Below, piece by piece: positions 44,198 through 56,300 of a DNA stretch of 64,000 bases. Each line of letters begins with the position of its first letter. Position 1 is the first letter of the stretch. A model generated the notes under the pieces. That model was not told the origin of the DNA. It did not search any database and was given only the letters and a program-made list of their open reading frames with translations. The stretch comes from Parelaphostrongylus tenuis. Lineage: Eukaryota > Nematoda > Chromadorea > Rhabditida > Metastrongylidae. Location of the stretch: the NCBI GenBank assembly GCA_019055375.1, contig JAHQIW010003596.1, positions 372,001 to 436,000 of the forward strand, given 5' to 3'. The position numbers and the translations under genes are program-made.

Positions 44198-45897
44198 TCA
44201 TGGCGAATGAACGACAAGGAAGTTCACAAGATTGGCGTGACAACAGGTGGGTTTATATGAAGAACTATTGGTTCCAGAGTGTAGTCGTACGTCGTGCGGG
44301 ATTTCCATGCTGACCTGTTGTCGGATGCATTTTTCAAGCCATCGAGCACGGTTTTTTTTTTATACGATTCACCTTCACAATTCTAGTGATCAATTTATAG
44401 CTTAAATCTCGACGATTTCAATACTGTACTCGGCTTCTGAAAAGGCCTTACTAGTGCGCTGTAACGGCGGAAATAGGATTGAATTTCACACTCGGCGCAC
44501 ATTGTCGCGTGTACATTCGTTATTAATTTGGGAATTTCTTCATCGTTTCGTGAAATTTTCCAGGTTTTTTTTCTGTTTTTTTTTCGGTTACAAGAGGGAA
44601 AATGAACATCCGAACTCAATAGCTAGCGAGGAACTTTACAAGAGAGTGTTAGTATTTATTCGAAAGCTTGATTCTCAGGCTGGAGCCTCACTTGGCCGGT
44701 TTTCGAAAAAGACCTTCTGTGACGCTATTAATTCCAATTTTGAATAATATTCCATACGCGCTTATTTTTCGCTAGACAGAGCTCTTCCCTTGGGCTGTTA
44801 GTGATCAGTCCATAGTGTAATGTTTCCTGATTCCAACGCTGTGCTTATATCCTGAAAAGACCGTTTCTCTGCAACGCAGCAGGAAATGTGAGATTGATTC
44901 ACATGCTCGCGCAAGTGGCCGTTGGCCAATTCACGGGCCGCTTGGTAAGGCGGCTAGGAGGGCTGGGGCAATGATCGATCGATTTCCGGGCATGTGATGG
45001 AAGTAGTAATAGCATTCTCTCCTCCTGATTTCTATCAAGGTGATCATAATTATCATTGATTTATTCGTATTCATGGCAGAAAATGGAGGTATTCAAAGTC
45101 TTTCTGTAGCAGAGTGATACGTTTTATCTGAACCTTTTCTTTCAAAGTGGCAAAAGAATTTCCTATCGAATAACAGAAATTGCACTCTCATGGGACCCAT
45201 GGAAATCGATCGATTATTGCGTCAACCGACCTTGCTACCTCACCCAGCGACCCGTGAATTCACCAAAAACCACCCTGCTCGCGCAGGTGAATCAATCCTG
45301 TTTTGCTCGTTACGTTGCAGAGACACGGTATTTTCGTGGATAAGTACGGCGTAAAAATCAGGAAACATTACGCTATTGAATGATAAATAAAAGTCCAAAG
45401 AAAGAGTTTCTTCCTCGGGAACTATGCGGGTGTGAAGCACACGGGATTATCTCCTGTAACCACGTCAAAAAGGCTTTTGCGAAAACCTGTTACACGCAGT
45501 TCTGGCCAGGGAGTAAGCTTACTAACACTCTCGTGAAAGTTCACTGTCCAACGAATAAGGTCGGACATCCATTTGTTTTTTTGTAATCGAAACGAACCAA
45601 TTTCATATCAGGATCGTGGGAACTACTCTATTCCATCGTTCCATGGGCTCAGCCTTTCTATCCTTATTCTTTAATTGCAAGTAAACCTGCTACTAAGCCT
45701 AGGCACCTTGTGCCTAGGAGAGTGAAATGTAATCCTCTGTGCGCTCAATGTCAAACTCAGTCTTATTTTTGCTGTTACAGTGCTCTAGGAGGACTTACCC
45801 AATGACCAAGCATATTTTTGGAAGTGTCGAGATTGAAACCATCGAATGGTTCCGCAGTCTCTGAGAAGAAAGCGAAGTAGGTCTTCTCCTCAGGTGG
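44198..45897 (-). CDS. Candidate two-exon gene end, unknown protein
   Basis: The upstream exon (45897-45799) is one of the cleanest in the window: acceptor GCATTTTTCAG, 33 codons including TYFAFFSETAEPFDGFNLD, and a donor TTGG|GTAAGT, phase 0 at both ends. A downstream piece (44314-44198) after ACGACAACAG... reads MEIPHDVRLHSGTNSSS and continues in phase 0 to a TGA, so the two could form a gene end with a 1.5-kb intron that contains a family-F foldback. The family is not recognised. The same 44.2-kb stretch can be read on the plus strand as a first exon (ATG at 44185, donor CAG|GTGGGT at 44247), which would start the plus-strand gene downstream; I cannot decide between them. Confidence 0.4.
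44590..45580. repeat. Foldback element, family F copy 2
   Basis: The left arm (about 44600-45000) contains TTGGCCGGTTTTCGAAAAAG, CAACGCTGTGCTTATATCCT and GACCGTTTCTCTGCAACGCA. The right arm (about 45330-45575) is its inverse, with AAAAGTCCAAAGAAAGAGTT, TCAAAAAGGCTTTTGCGAAA and CAACGAATAAGGTCGGAC. The middle is diverged. Confidence 0.7.
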
Positions 45898-46084
45898 CTG
45901 AAAAATGCACTCCAACATCATGATTATGCCAGAATCTCCTCTGTCCTCGATGCGATGTCATGTTTTTTTCTTTCGGAAGTCGTTTTCTCAGATGAAAAAC
46001 TATAGAGTTTTCAATACTTTTTCATATGAGTCTATGCTCGCAAGTCACACCGAAAGGATAGAGCATCATCTCATTGTTTCATAG

Positions 46085-49000
46085 TGTCCGTGTTCAGGGG
46101 AGTAAGGACGCGAAGAGCGAAAAGAACTCCATTTTGGTCTTGGTTTCTGACGGAAGGATCGAGAAGATTTCGTGAGATGTATGGCTGCAATTTTGACAGG
46201 ACTTCTGTCGAGCATAAGCTACTTATCACCGAACTTTGGCTTGTAAGTGCGATCGTTTTTGATTGGATCACAACATGTCTATTGCTCATCAAACGACAGA
46301 AGAAAATGTCGCTCATTTTTGAAATTGGTTATGATGGCCAGACTTGCGAAATATTCTGTTGAGTCCTCTATTTCAGCCTGTCAAGCAGTCACTACCTCCA
46401 AGACGCGGGGTACGTTACGATGACTCCGAAGATATTACATACGAAGAGCTCTTCGGGATTCAAGGGGAAGGAGTTGGAAATTCCTCCTATGAAAGTGTTT
46501 TGGACCCCAAAGAAGCAGTGAGTTGAGAAGTCCTGTTCTTTTCTTTATCTTTTAGATTCCTTTCGGGTATAAGGGGATTACCAGAATCCGACCTCATTCG
46601 CTGTATAGGTACTTTTCATAAGAGTGTTGCTGGTCTTACGAAAATATAATTCTCTGACTATCACTGTACGCGGCTGGTTTTTGAAAAAGGCTTCACTATA
46701 ACCCTTCAATAAGAGGAAAACATTTGTGTTTCGCCTCGCGTTTTTGTCGCAAGACAGAGTTCTTTCTTAGAATCTTAGTAATCAGTTGATTGCGTAAGGT
46801 TTCCTAATTCCGACACTGGACTTCTTTTCTGAAAAGACCATATCTTTGCAGTGTAGCGGGGAGATGCATGCAGAATGCGAATTTAATCTTATTTTCCCTG
46901 CTGCGTTTCAGCGAAGTAGTCATTTGAGAAAATAAGCACAGCGTTAGAATCAGCAACTATTACGCTATTGAATGATCGCTAGTAATCCAAAGAAGGAGCT
47001 CCGTCCGGCGAGAAATATGCGCGTCTGAGACATAGCTTTATGTGAAATTTGCAGCGTTATAAAAGGGTCTTTACAAAAATCGGCGACGTGTGGCTGTAGC
47101 GAGAAATCGAGGCCTCAGAATTATTACTAACACACTCATGAAAAGTTTCTGTCCAGCGAATGATATGGGTTCTTCATTTGTATCTTCTTAATGGGAGTAC
47201 CATTTAATTTTGTAGTCAGAGAATTTTTCAGACTATCAGACTTATTTGAAAAGAAGATATGCGTTCATTGTCGGGCCCGCTGTCCGCTGTACTTCCTTTA
47301 CCAAAATATACTGCCTAAACGTATTTATAAGGAGAATGTTTTTGGTGTGATCTTTTTAGCTGAATTCTAGATAATTTCGAGTTATCTGAAACCATTGATC
47401 AACCCACTGACGGCAACACCTTTTTCGTTTCTTTCAAACCTTTAGCAGTCATTGAGTGGTTCAAATTTCAGCCATTTCGCTGTGCTTGATAGCTAAAAAG
47501 TGCCCTCTTAGTGCGCTGTATCAGCGGAAATATATGAGTTTCACACTTTGCTCTCATTATCGGGTGTAATTGCGTTAGTTTTATGGAACTCAATGAGTTA
47601 TGAAAACATCCATAAACCTTAACCCCTCGTGCAGTTTGTTGTCGTTGTTGCGTAATCCCATTCACGCAGCCATTCGCACAACTTGGCCGAGCGAAAACTG
47701 ATAGCCGAATGAGAAACTCAGATTATTCAAACGCACAAAGACTCCTGCACAGGGGGCAAGCGCAGTGTTGTAATTGCCGAGATCCAAGCTATTGACTGAC
47801 TGTTGAAGGTCTGTTTACTTTTCTGTTGAACGGCGACAAATGAATATTAGACTTCGTTTGCTGGAGAGGAATTTTTCATATTAGTGTTGGAAATGATTCG
47901 TAAGCTTAAAGTGCCGGCTAGAGCCGTACGTGGCCGCTTTTTGAAACATCCTTTTGTAACGCTGTACTACTCAAAATGAATTTATTAGATTAGAAAGATT
48001 AGGTCTTCTTCCTTAGATCTTAGACCATAAAAAATTATTAGATTAATTTAATACTATTAGCCCTCACTCGATAGCGTAAGTTTCATTAATTCCAACAATG
48101 TGCTTATCTACTGGAAAAACCGTTTCACTGCAGTGTAGCAGGGAAATTAAGATCGAGTTTCACATATTCCGTGAGCTTTTTACCGGCTTATCTATGCTGT
48201 GGGGGTGGGGGGGAGGGGAGGGGCGTAGGAGTGACCGATCGATGGTCTGAAGTGTCAGACATATGGGATGCGGTTTTTTATTTAATTGGGAATTTTTCTC
48301 CGCTTTGAAATAAACTTCAGATAAAACGATTGACTCAGCTACTGCGCAGTTTCCTCTGCACGTTCATGTTCTTTTCGTGCTTCCAGAGAATCGAAGCATG
48401 ATAAAAATGAAAACGCGTGGTGGGTGTGAAACATAATTTTTTTTTTTGGATTTCTTAGCGTCACAAAGGGGTGTTTTGAAAAACCGATTACGTACTAATG
48501 TAACAAGAGATTTAAGCTTCTGAATTTTCACCAACACTCCTGTAAAAATTTTGTCCAGCAAATGGGATGGAATATTCATTTGCACCGTCTAACACAATAG
48601 AGCCAAAGTTGAAGTAAAGTGGAAAGCCTGTTTCCAAAGGGTTAAGAGTGGATTGCGATGGCGAAATTGTGTTCAGACCTGCCTCAAAATAAGACGTGCG
48701 TTCATTAGATTGTTCGTGCTATACACTGAACTAGTTGGACCCAACATGTCTGCCAGAAGGTATCTATTAATCAGATGTTTTCGTTGTGACTTCTTTCCAT
48801 GAAATTTCACCAGCGCAATGAATTCTATCAACTAACATCTGGTCGGAGGGAGAGGGGGGGGGGGGGGTGCGCTGTGGAGTTTGTGATTCGCGTCACGGCA
48901 CGTGTAAAGCCGAACTTCTGTCTTCCCCGTTCCTCCAACTCCCTCCGACAGTCAAAAACTACGCCGTATGGAACGCCACCGCCGGGCTGTTTTGTGATTG

Positions 49001-50021
49001 CAACGAGACTCGCTTAACCAGCATCCCCACGATCGACGTTTGAGAAGAATACGAAAAACGAATTAAATGCTAGAAATATGGGATTTGCCCCGTGAAAAAA
49101 GCACTGTGAAGACGGATCAACGAAATGTCAGATATCATTGTTTTGCCTTTTGTGGTTCTCATGAATTTGAGATTGTAGAAGTACAGTTATGTTTGTGTTG
49201 TTCTATGACACTTTATTGATCTGTCTTCACACCGTCTTTTTTTCACTGCGTGAATCCCAGTACTTCCTATAATTCAATTCGTTTTTTCGTCTTCTTCTTT
49301 GAACGTCGTAGAGTACTGGTTGAGCGAGTTTGTTTGCAATCTCGGGGACAGCGTGGCTAAGGCGTTCCATAGGGTGTTGTTGTAGACTGGCGCACCACGA
49401 CGAGCCATCTTAACCACTCGGCCAGGGTCCTCCTCCCGTACTGTTTTATAAGGAACACCAATCAGAGAGTTATGGATGCCATGCAATACAGCAGAGATAA
49501 TTCCCTCAGTCTCCCTACTTCGTTACAAATATTTTGTGACATGACAGGTGAAAATGCTGGTACAACTGACATTTTAGGTATGTTATGGGCACTCTTACAG
49601 TGCAAGACACTTGTTTCGCGTTAACAGCCTTGTCAGCTTTTTGTTCAGTCAGTTCGTCGGAACTTACCCCTACAGAAAGGAATCAGCGACGAACCTTTTA
49701 CAGTCAACGTACGGTGAAACAACCACCGCAACGTTCAGTCAGAGTGATTGATTGTCAATACGGCGTACTGCTGTTACGTCGGCATATGTAACAAACCTTT
49801 CAGTCCACTATTACAAGAGACCTCGTCAAAGGTCCAGAATACATTGCTAATTGATATTGTTCTTAACGAGGTTTAAAATGGTTGATTGAAAGGTTTGGTA
49901 TTTAGGTTTCTTTCGTTGTATCCCCATGTTTCAGGTACAGGAAATCATTGAGATGAGAAGGAGCATGGCAAAGCAGGATTTATTTGACAGACTGAGGAAT
50001 CACTATGAACTTAATGGCTAG
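46085..50021 (+). CDS. Candidate three-exon gene end, unknown protein
   Basis: Three pieces join in phase 0. Exon A, 46085-46242 (acceptor GTTTCATAG, donor CTT|GTAAGT), is arginine-rich (RGVRTRRAKRTPFWSWF). Exon B, 46377-46517 (acceptor CTATTTCAG, donor GCA|GTGAGT), has 47 codons, including RRGVRYDDSEDITYEELFG. Exon C, 49935-50021 (acceptor CCATGTTTCAG), reads VQEIIEMRRSMAKQDLFDRL and ends HYELNG-stop. B and C look the most genuine; C is a helix-rich C-terminus. The 3.4-kb intron between B and C holds two family-F foldbacks and SINE-D copies. Other frames are open across A and B, so the reading frame there rests on phase agreement and composition. The upstream start is unknown; ATG at 44185 is one option but its phase does not fit exon A as drawn. 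The family is not recognised. Confidence 0.5.
46590..47190. repeat. Foldback element, family F copy 3
   Basis: Left arm: TACGCGGCTGGTTTTTGAAA AAGGC, AGACAGAGTTCTTTCTTAGA, CTGAAAAGACCATATCTTTG. Right arm: TTTTCCCTGCTGCGTTTCAG, TAGTAATCCAAAGAAGGAGC, TTATAAAAGGGTCTTTACAA. Compact copy inside the large intron between exons B and C of the candidate gene. Confidence 0.7.
47840..48610. repeat. Foldback element, family F copy 4
   Basis: Left arm has AGAGCCGTACGTGGCCGCTT, TTTGAAACATCC and GAAAAACCGTTTCACTGCAG. Right arm has GTCACAAAGGGGTGTTTTGA, AAAACCGATTACG and CACTCCTGTAAAAATTTTGT with CCAGCAAATGGGATGG. The middle contains a G-rich tract. Confidence 0.65.
48201..48223 (+). other. G-quadruplex-type tract
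   Basis: Runs of five, seven, four and four G separated by single T or A bases meet the usual G-quadruplex pattern on the plus strand. It lies in the centre of foldback copy 4. Confidence 0.7.
48800..49075 (+). repeat. SINE-D copy with a poly-G run
   Basis: In the opposite orientation to the other SINE-D copies: TGGAACGCCACCGCCGGGCT, GATTGCAACGAGACTCGCTT, AACCAGCATCCCCACGATCG, then GAAAAACGAATTAAATGC. The head is interrupted by a run of 14 G (48854-48867). Confidence 0.55.
49255..49455 (-). repeat. SINE-D copy with tRNA-like box A
   Basis: Plus-strand text ATTCGTTTTTTCGTCTTCTT, GAACGTCGTAGAGTACTGGT, CAATCTCGGGGACAGCG, GCGTTCCATAGGGTGTTG. On the minus strand the end reads ACCCTGGCCGAGTGGTTAAG, which is a classic leucine/serine-type tRNA D-arm (box A). 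This supports a tRNA origin of SINE-D. Confidence 0.65.
49490..49900. repeat. Diverged palindrome, family H-like
   Basis: GTTATGGGCACTCTTACAGT, GCAAGACACTTGTTTCGCGT and CCTTGTCAGC echo the family-H copy at 43.2 kb (GAGCACTTGTACAGTGATAG, CCTGTTTCGCCC, ACTCCTCAGT). The ends ACATTTTAGGTATG and GAGGTTTAAAATGG are weakly inverted. Confidence 0.4.
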
Positions 50022-50129
50022 TTCCAATATCTGATTTTTTTACGATTGCTTCATTTTTTTCAAAATATCCTTGATAGGTTCATTTCCGTTTTGTAGCACA
50101 AAATTTCGATCCTATCCCGTGCGCTTGAC

Positions 50130-51105
50130 AAGAAATTTGGGTAAAGATTGCTAGTAGTCACTCTAAAGCTTCAATCTCAAACAGTCCGCATACGTGGCCG
50201 GTTTTTGAAAAAAGCCTTTTGCAATGCTATAAAATTCAAAATATATCGTGTTTCACACGCGCAATTTTCTCGCGAGACAGGGCTCTGCTTTTAAAATACT
50301 AGTTATCATTCGATAGCATGAGTTTCAGCTAATCCGGCGCTATGGTTATTTACTGAAAAGACCGTTTATCTGTATTGCAACAATGAACATGCCATCAAAT
50401 TCGCATGCGCAGGCAAGTGGCCTTTGAGCAGTTCACAGGCAGCGGGATCAGGCGGCAAGGTGAGCCGACTCGACATTCGTTCGGTTTTGGAGCGGAATAA
50501 TGAAATTGCGATGTTTGCTGTTCAATCAGGAGTTGTTTCCACGCTTCAAAAAGAAAAGTTCAGATAAAGCGTATGATTCTGCTACAAAAAGACTGAATGC
50601 TTTTATTATGTCATGAACGCAGATCAATCAAGCATCATTACGATCACTATGATGGACTTAGGAGGACAGAACAGAACGTCCTAACTGCTTCCAGCTGACT
50701 CGAAGACATTCAGATTCTACGAGATCTTCTCCACACGTTCATAAGCTCGAAAATCGATCGATCATCGCGTCGGCCTACCTTGCCGCTTTGCCCAGCGGCC
50801 TTTGAGTTGGCGAGAGACCACTGACCTGCTGCGTTACACAAGTGGTTTTTTCTGATGAATAAAAACACAGCTTTAAAATCGGTGAAATTTACGCTATCGT
50901 GAGATTACTAATAGTTTAGAGGAAGATTTGTGTTCGGTTAGAAATATGTGCGTGTGAAACATAATATTTTGAATTTTTCAGCGTTATGGAAAGGTCTCTG
51001 CATAATCCGGCCAAGTGTACTATAGATCGAGATTTCAGCTTTCGAATGACTACTAACACTCTTCATGAACACTCCCAATTGAGCGTAGGGAAAGGCTTGA
51101 CAATT
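50130..51105. repeat. Foldback element, family F copy 5
   Basis: Left arm: ATACGTGGCCGGTTTTTGAA, CACGCGCAATTTTCTCGCGA, GAAAAGACCGTTTATCTG. Right arm: GCTCGAAAATCGATCGATCA, TAGTTTAGAGGAAGATTTGT, TTATGGAAAGGTCTCTGCAT. The centre also contains AAGTGGCCTTTGAGCAGTTC matching the inverse CCAGCGGCCTTTGAGTTGG. Confidence 0.65.
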
Positions 51106-51269
51106 TATGCTATAAAACCAAAAGAAGCTTTTAATATATTTATATTAGGAGCCGTCTCAGCGATATCCCTATAGATGGTGCTCAGTAACGAACTTGAACG
51201 AAAGTGCTTAATAACAGTGTTGTCAACTCCAATTTGGTGAGAATTATGCGACTAGCACATTTTATAGCT

Positions 51270-51485
51270 CAGAACCCAGTGCTTCTTGCATTCGATCCGT
51301 TCCCTCACGTTAGTCGCTTTCTCTAGGATTTAATCTTCTTCCTGAACGTCGTGGAATTATGGTTAGGCGGATATCATTGAAATCGATTGTCAAAAGGTGT
51401 CGCGGGAGGACCATCCCCGCCCCGCGCATCATTAACCACTCTGCCGCCGTTACCTCCCCAGTTCGGTAGAGCGACTGTTCCAACA
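51270..51485 (-). repeat. SINE-D copy
   Basis: GGATTTAATCTTCTTCCTGA, ACGTCGTGGAATTATGGTTA and CATTAACCACTCTGCCGCCG; the last block is the minus-strand box A region. The box-B side is diverged. Confidence 0.55.
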
Positions 51486-51839
51486 GATCTTCCAGTAGCA
51501 AAGAGGTTTTGTAAGCAAGTCGGATATGTCGGTCATGCGAAACAGGTCGGTGCTTGCTTCGATGAAGCATTCGCTGTTAATTCCATAGAAAAGGAATACA
51601 TATACAAGAGTACTTCTCACGAAGGCAAGTTTTTGGCAATTTAACAAGAAATTTCTGCATCCTGTCAATTTTTTGAGATTTAGGGAGAGCTTCGTAGCCT
51701 TTAGCCAAAGCTTCCGATGTTCACGGCGTTTATCAAACAGACTTAGTCAAACTGTTTGTGAAATAATTGTGCTCTGTTCTGTCCCAAGTGCTCTTTTCCG
51801 TTTTAATTGAAAGTAATGGAAAACAACAAATCATAAAAT

Positions 51840-52150
51840 ATAAAGCCTTCGACGCTGATCAACCCCGGAGGCATGCAGCTTGCATTCGACTCCGTCGAGC
51901 ATCCATGGAGGCACTGAATGCATGTTTGGCTTTTACAATGACTCACGTGCATCCTACCAATATATCAATTTAGTGCTGCTATCCTCTCAGGTAAATCTGA
52001 TGCCATTTCGTCAACCTCGCAGTCATGGAAGGTTTGGTGTGACTCGAGCTCGGGAACGAACCATCTCCCATTTCGTCGCAGAGCAACACTAACCATTGCG
52101 TCACATCCGCTCCATGTTCGTGAATCATCGTCGTTCGACCTGAATTCTTG
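51840..52150 (-). repeat. SINE-C copy
   Basis: In reverse orientation: GATCAACCCCGGAGGCATGC, GCATCCATGGAGGCACTGAA, TGCTATCCTCTCAGGTAAAT, GCTCGGGAACGAACCATCTC (reverse box B) and AACCATTGCGTCACATCCGC (reverse box A). Close to full length. Confidence 0.65.
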
Positions 52151-52494
52151 TATAACCATTCTTTACGTTACGTGAATAGACTCAACGTGAACAGTTAGCG
52201 CCCTGTTGTTTTTTGATCTTCTTAATCATTTCCACTGAGAAATGATTACTGGAACGTTGATGGTTATAATTTCAGAGAGGTATGCAGTTCCCAGATATAA
52301 GTAGCTTTGGTTAGGTAAATTCTTCTCTTTGACAGTCATTAAGCAGCTATATGCGAACAAGGAACAAATCTTCTCTAGAAATTGAGTAAAAGTAGTTTTA
52401 AAATGTTGACGAGTCTTTTGATTATCACCTTTTTACTATCTCGATAGGTTCATGTCTACCATCACGTTATCTGAAGTGAACCATAATCTTTTGC

Positions 52495-52740
52495 AGGTCT
52501 CAGTACATCTAGCATTCGATTAGTTTTCTCGTTTATTGGAGGATCTCATTTTCTTCACGAATGATAAAGAATTGGTAGAGCGCTTCCTCTTGCAATCTCG
52601 AGTATAGCCACTCTGGAGCGTTCCGTAGGGCTTTCGTTACTGGGTTGCTGCAGTGTAGGAGGCGGTGGCAGATCAACCGCGCGCCGAACCGCGCCGAACA
52701 TCACTATCCACTTGGTCACGGACCCCGTATTCATGTCTAC
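52495..52740 (-). repeat. SINE-D copy
   Basis: CATTCGATTAGTTTTCTCG, TGCAATCTCGAGTATAGCCA, GGAGCGTTCCGTAGGGCTTT and CCGAACATCACTATCCACTT match the family order; the end GTCACGG is the decayed box A on the minus strand. Confidence 0.55.
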
Positions 52741-53375
52741 TAAAGTATTTCAGGTGTTTTTCCCGACGTTATGATGCAGTTTATAACAGTGTTCCCGTAC
52801 ATTCGTATGCCATCAGTGGACGACGAAATTCTGGTTTATCCAGCTGAGATCTCTATCACGCATTTCTCTCTTTACCGAGGTCGGTCGCACTCCGATTTTT
52901 TAATTACGCTTGTTTTCAATGGTCAAGTTGTATAGCTAGGAGTTTTCTATGAGAAAGTTTTCTTTTTTTTTCGTGAGAACTCCAAATAGAAGATAATCAA
53001 GGAATCAATCGTACAAAAAACAAACTGAGTTTTCGAAATGTTTCTTTATCGTGGTGAAAAAATTTTCCACAAAGTAGAATCTGTGTTGTTCCCTAAGATT
53101 TCATGTAATATGTGGCTAATCTGGATTTTATGTTGCTTGGATGCATATGGACTGAAATCAGGACGGCGATTGCGCACTAATATGTGTGCCATTAGATCCA
53201 TTATAAAAAAGGGCAATGGAAGGTATCTGTCGACCGTCAGTAGAGCCGTTTCTATTATTTTATGCCGACGAACTGAAAGATGGAGCTGGTTGTTCTTCCA
53301 TTCAATATTTTATTTATTAAGTTCTTGTTTCCATCGCATGTTCTAGGGTTTCACCGTTCACGTATGGTTATTTAG

Positions 53376-56300
53376 GAACAATGTCGTGCTGGTCGTCGCT
53401 GGTTGATTTCGATCCTATATATCTCGGCGTCAATCGGCATCGTTGTGATTATAACGTTGTTGAGAAAAATGGTATTTTTTTTCCTTTTCAAATCTTGTCT
53501 TCTCTATCGTCTCTCTAATGATCGAGTGAATCGTGAAATTGCTTATAAAGTCAGTGTCTCTGCCTGTCACTGTGCTCAGTGTGTGCTACTATTTGAACGC
53601 TTTTTTCTATGAAGATTAACGCTTTTACCAGCAGATCCTTTGTTTCTCGGCGTAGGATTACTCAAAAATAAAGTAGATTCTAAAATAATAAAGCTGTCAG
53701 GTATGATCAATCCTCGAGAGATGCGCCATGAACTCGACTTTGTTATCGAGCATCGCCTGAAATGAATGAATACATTTGTGGCCTTTACAGTGACTCGCGG
53801 TGGTCCACTGAATGTATCGAGTCAGTGATGCTATCCTCTGAGGCAAGTCTGAAACGAATTCGCTTCGAGCTCAGGATCAGTTATCGACCAAATGTGTGTC
53901 ACATGCGCCTCTAACCACTAAACCACTAGCGTCCTATAGAGACTATATGGGGGAGTGGAAAGTGCATGTAGCGTGGCATTGAGAGTGGTGTCGAGATGCT
54001 GTGCGACGCCCATGATCAGCCAATCCATGGTCGAAGGTTCAAATCCACGTTCATCACTCACGAAGCCTTCCATTCTTGTGAGGTCGGTGATTTGTTACCC
54101 GACTTAGTTTGAAGGATAAGCAGACTGACTGATGCATCGGAGGCCACCGTGAGTCATTGTGGAAGTCGGATATGCATTCAATCTTTCTAGCGATGCTCAA
54201 CGATATCCAATGCAAGGCTCCTCTCAGGAATTGATGAATACTGAGGGCTTATCCTTTGAGTCTTTTTCTGAACACTGGCAAACAAAACTCCTTTGCATCC
54301 TTCCAGCTGCGATTCTCGGCATCCACCACCCAATGACTCGCTTTTGCACACCATTCGACGTGTTCAAAAGATTGATGGAAAAGCAGTGTAGTCCTGGGGT
54401 CTTTGTTTGCGACGCTGAGCAAGTGGAAATCGTGGTGAGCCCTATATTTGTTGATCCTATACCGTGTAGTATAAAGACAAACAATAAACTTATCCCTTAT
54501 CCGATCCCAGTTCCACAGCTCGGGATAAGCATATCCTTTGGTAGTTTTTGAAGTTTGAGTTGTCATTCGATGTCATAGGTCTCGTGAAATTTGAGCATGT
54601 AATTTGTCTTCAGAATGGCTTTACTAATGCGCTGCAACAAAAAAATACAGTTTTTTTTCCGATTATAAGGGAACAAATGAAAGCCTATCTCATTTGGTGG
54701 AGGAGAAGCCTTCATAGGAGTGTTGATAGCCTTTCGGAAGCTGAGACTTCACGCTACCGCCCACATTGCCGGCTTTTGAAAAAGCCTTTTTTTGACTGCT
54801 ACAGAAACAAATCTGTTGCGTTGAAAACGCGCATATTTCTTGCCGGGCAGAGTTCTTCCTTTCAAGTATCAGTAATAATTTGATAGCATACTCGTTTCTG
54901 ATGCCAACGAAGTGCTTATGTGCTGAAAACATCGTTTCTCAGAAACGCTGTAGATGAAATAAGTTGGGTTACCATGTGCGACGAGAAGGTGGCAGTGGAC
55001 CGACCACTCGCGATCGACTGGCGGAGGCATCCACGTGAATAGCTGATGATGCGATGGTCGATCAATCTCCCAACATGAAGGTGGCTATGTCGAAGCGTAT
55101 GAACTGTGGAGAAGATCTTTGGTATCGCAGTCATTCGTTCGATATGAAGACCACATTCTACAAGTGTAACAGGCAATGCGGTAGATCACTTGGACTTCAC
55201 GATGGATCGGGAGAAAGATCGAGCCTCCTAGCCTCCATTGTAATCCTTAATTTTGATTAGGTGATGATGCCTTCGAGTCACTGTTGCAAGGAATTAAGAA
55301 GTTCTGGCCTCTTGAACTCCAACAAAGATATCGTAATGATGATTGATTTGACCGATTCTATTGCAGAATAAAAGTATCAGAAGTCTTTTTTATAGCAGTG
55401 TCACAAGTTTCGCGTAGTGCTTCCAAATGGTCCAGACTGTCCATTTCCACACATCGAATTCAACTTATTTTACCTGCTGCGTTGAAGAGAAACGGTTTCT
55501 TCAGGATATAAGCGCAGCATTGGCGTCGGAGAGCACAGCGCTATCATGTGATTACTAAAGTCCAAAGAAAAAGCTCTTTTTGGCGAGAAATATGCGCTAG
55601 ATTTGCGTGGATATCACAGCGTTATAAAAGGGTGTTTTGAAAAATCGGCTACATGGGGCGGTAGCCTGAAGTGTCAGCTTTTCAAGGGTTATCAAGACAT
55701 CTATGAAAGTTCCTCTTCAGCGCATGAGATCGGTTTTTCATTTGTTACCTTATAATAAAAAAAAAACCCCAAAATATGTTTCTCACTGCAGCGAGAGATA
55801 TTTAAATGAGGAACATTATTTTTGCTGTTGCAGTGCAGTACAAAAGCCGCTACAAAAATAAAAAAATTTTCATTTTTTTTTTGAAGTTCTACTATATCGA
55901 ATGACTACTCAAATTTCTAAGACCATTGAAAAATTACTTTTTCAGAGCGCTAGAACTGAGACCGTAATGGGGAAATAATTCACAGATAATCAACATGTAA
56001 AGTAAACACTCTTGTCAGAATAGTATCACTGGTTTGAGTGGTTCTTTTGGTAGTTCTACTCCCTCACTGGTTACCACCCACACTCTTTTGTTTCGTATTA
56101 TAGGAGCGAGCACTGGCTTTTCTGGCCAGCACAGTAACTCTTAAGGAACAACGTGAACACGCTGGTGAGATATTTTAATCAGACTCATAGAACGAAAAAC
56201 TGGCATGACCTACTTTGATTCTTTATTTTCACTGTTTTAGACACTCTCATAATGTTAAAAATCTCTTTGAGCGAGTATTGAGTGGTTTGTAAAATATTCG

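Noticed and set aside
54159..54551. 130-codon plus-strand frame, and 105- and 86-codon minus-strand frames over the same bases
   Set aside because: The plus frame begins inside a SINE-C copy. A minus-strand WxxAxxFC pattern recalled C-type lectins, but the expected cysteine pairs and splice sites are missing.
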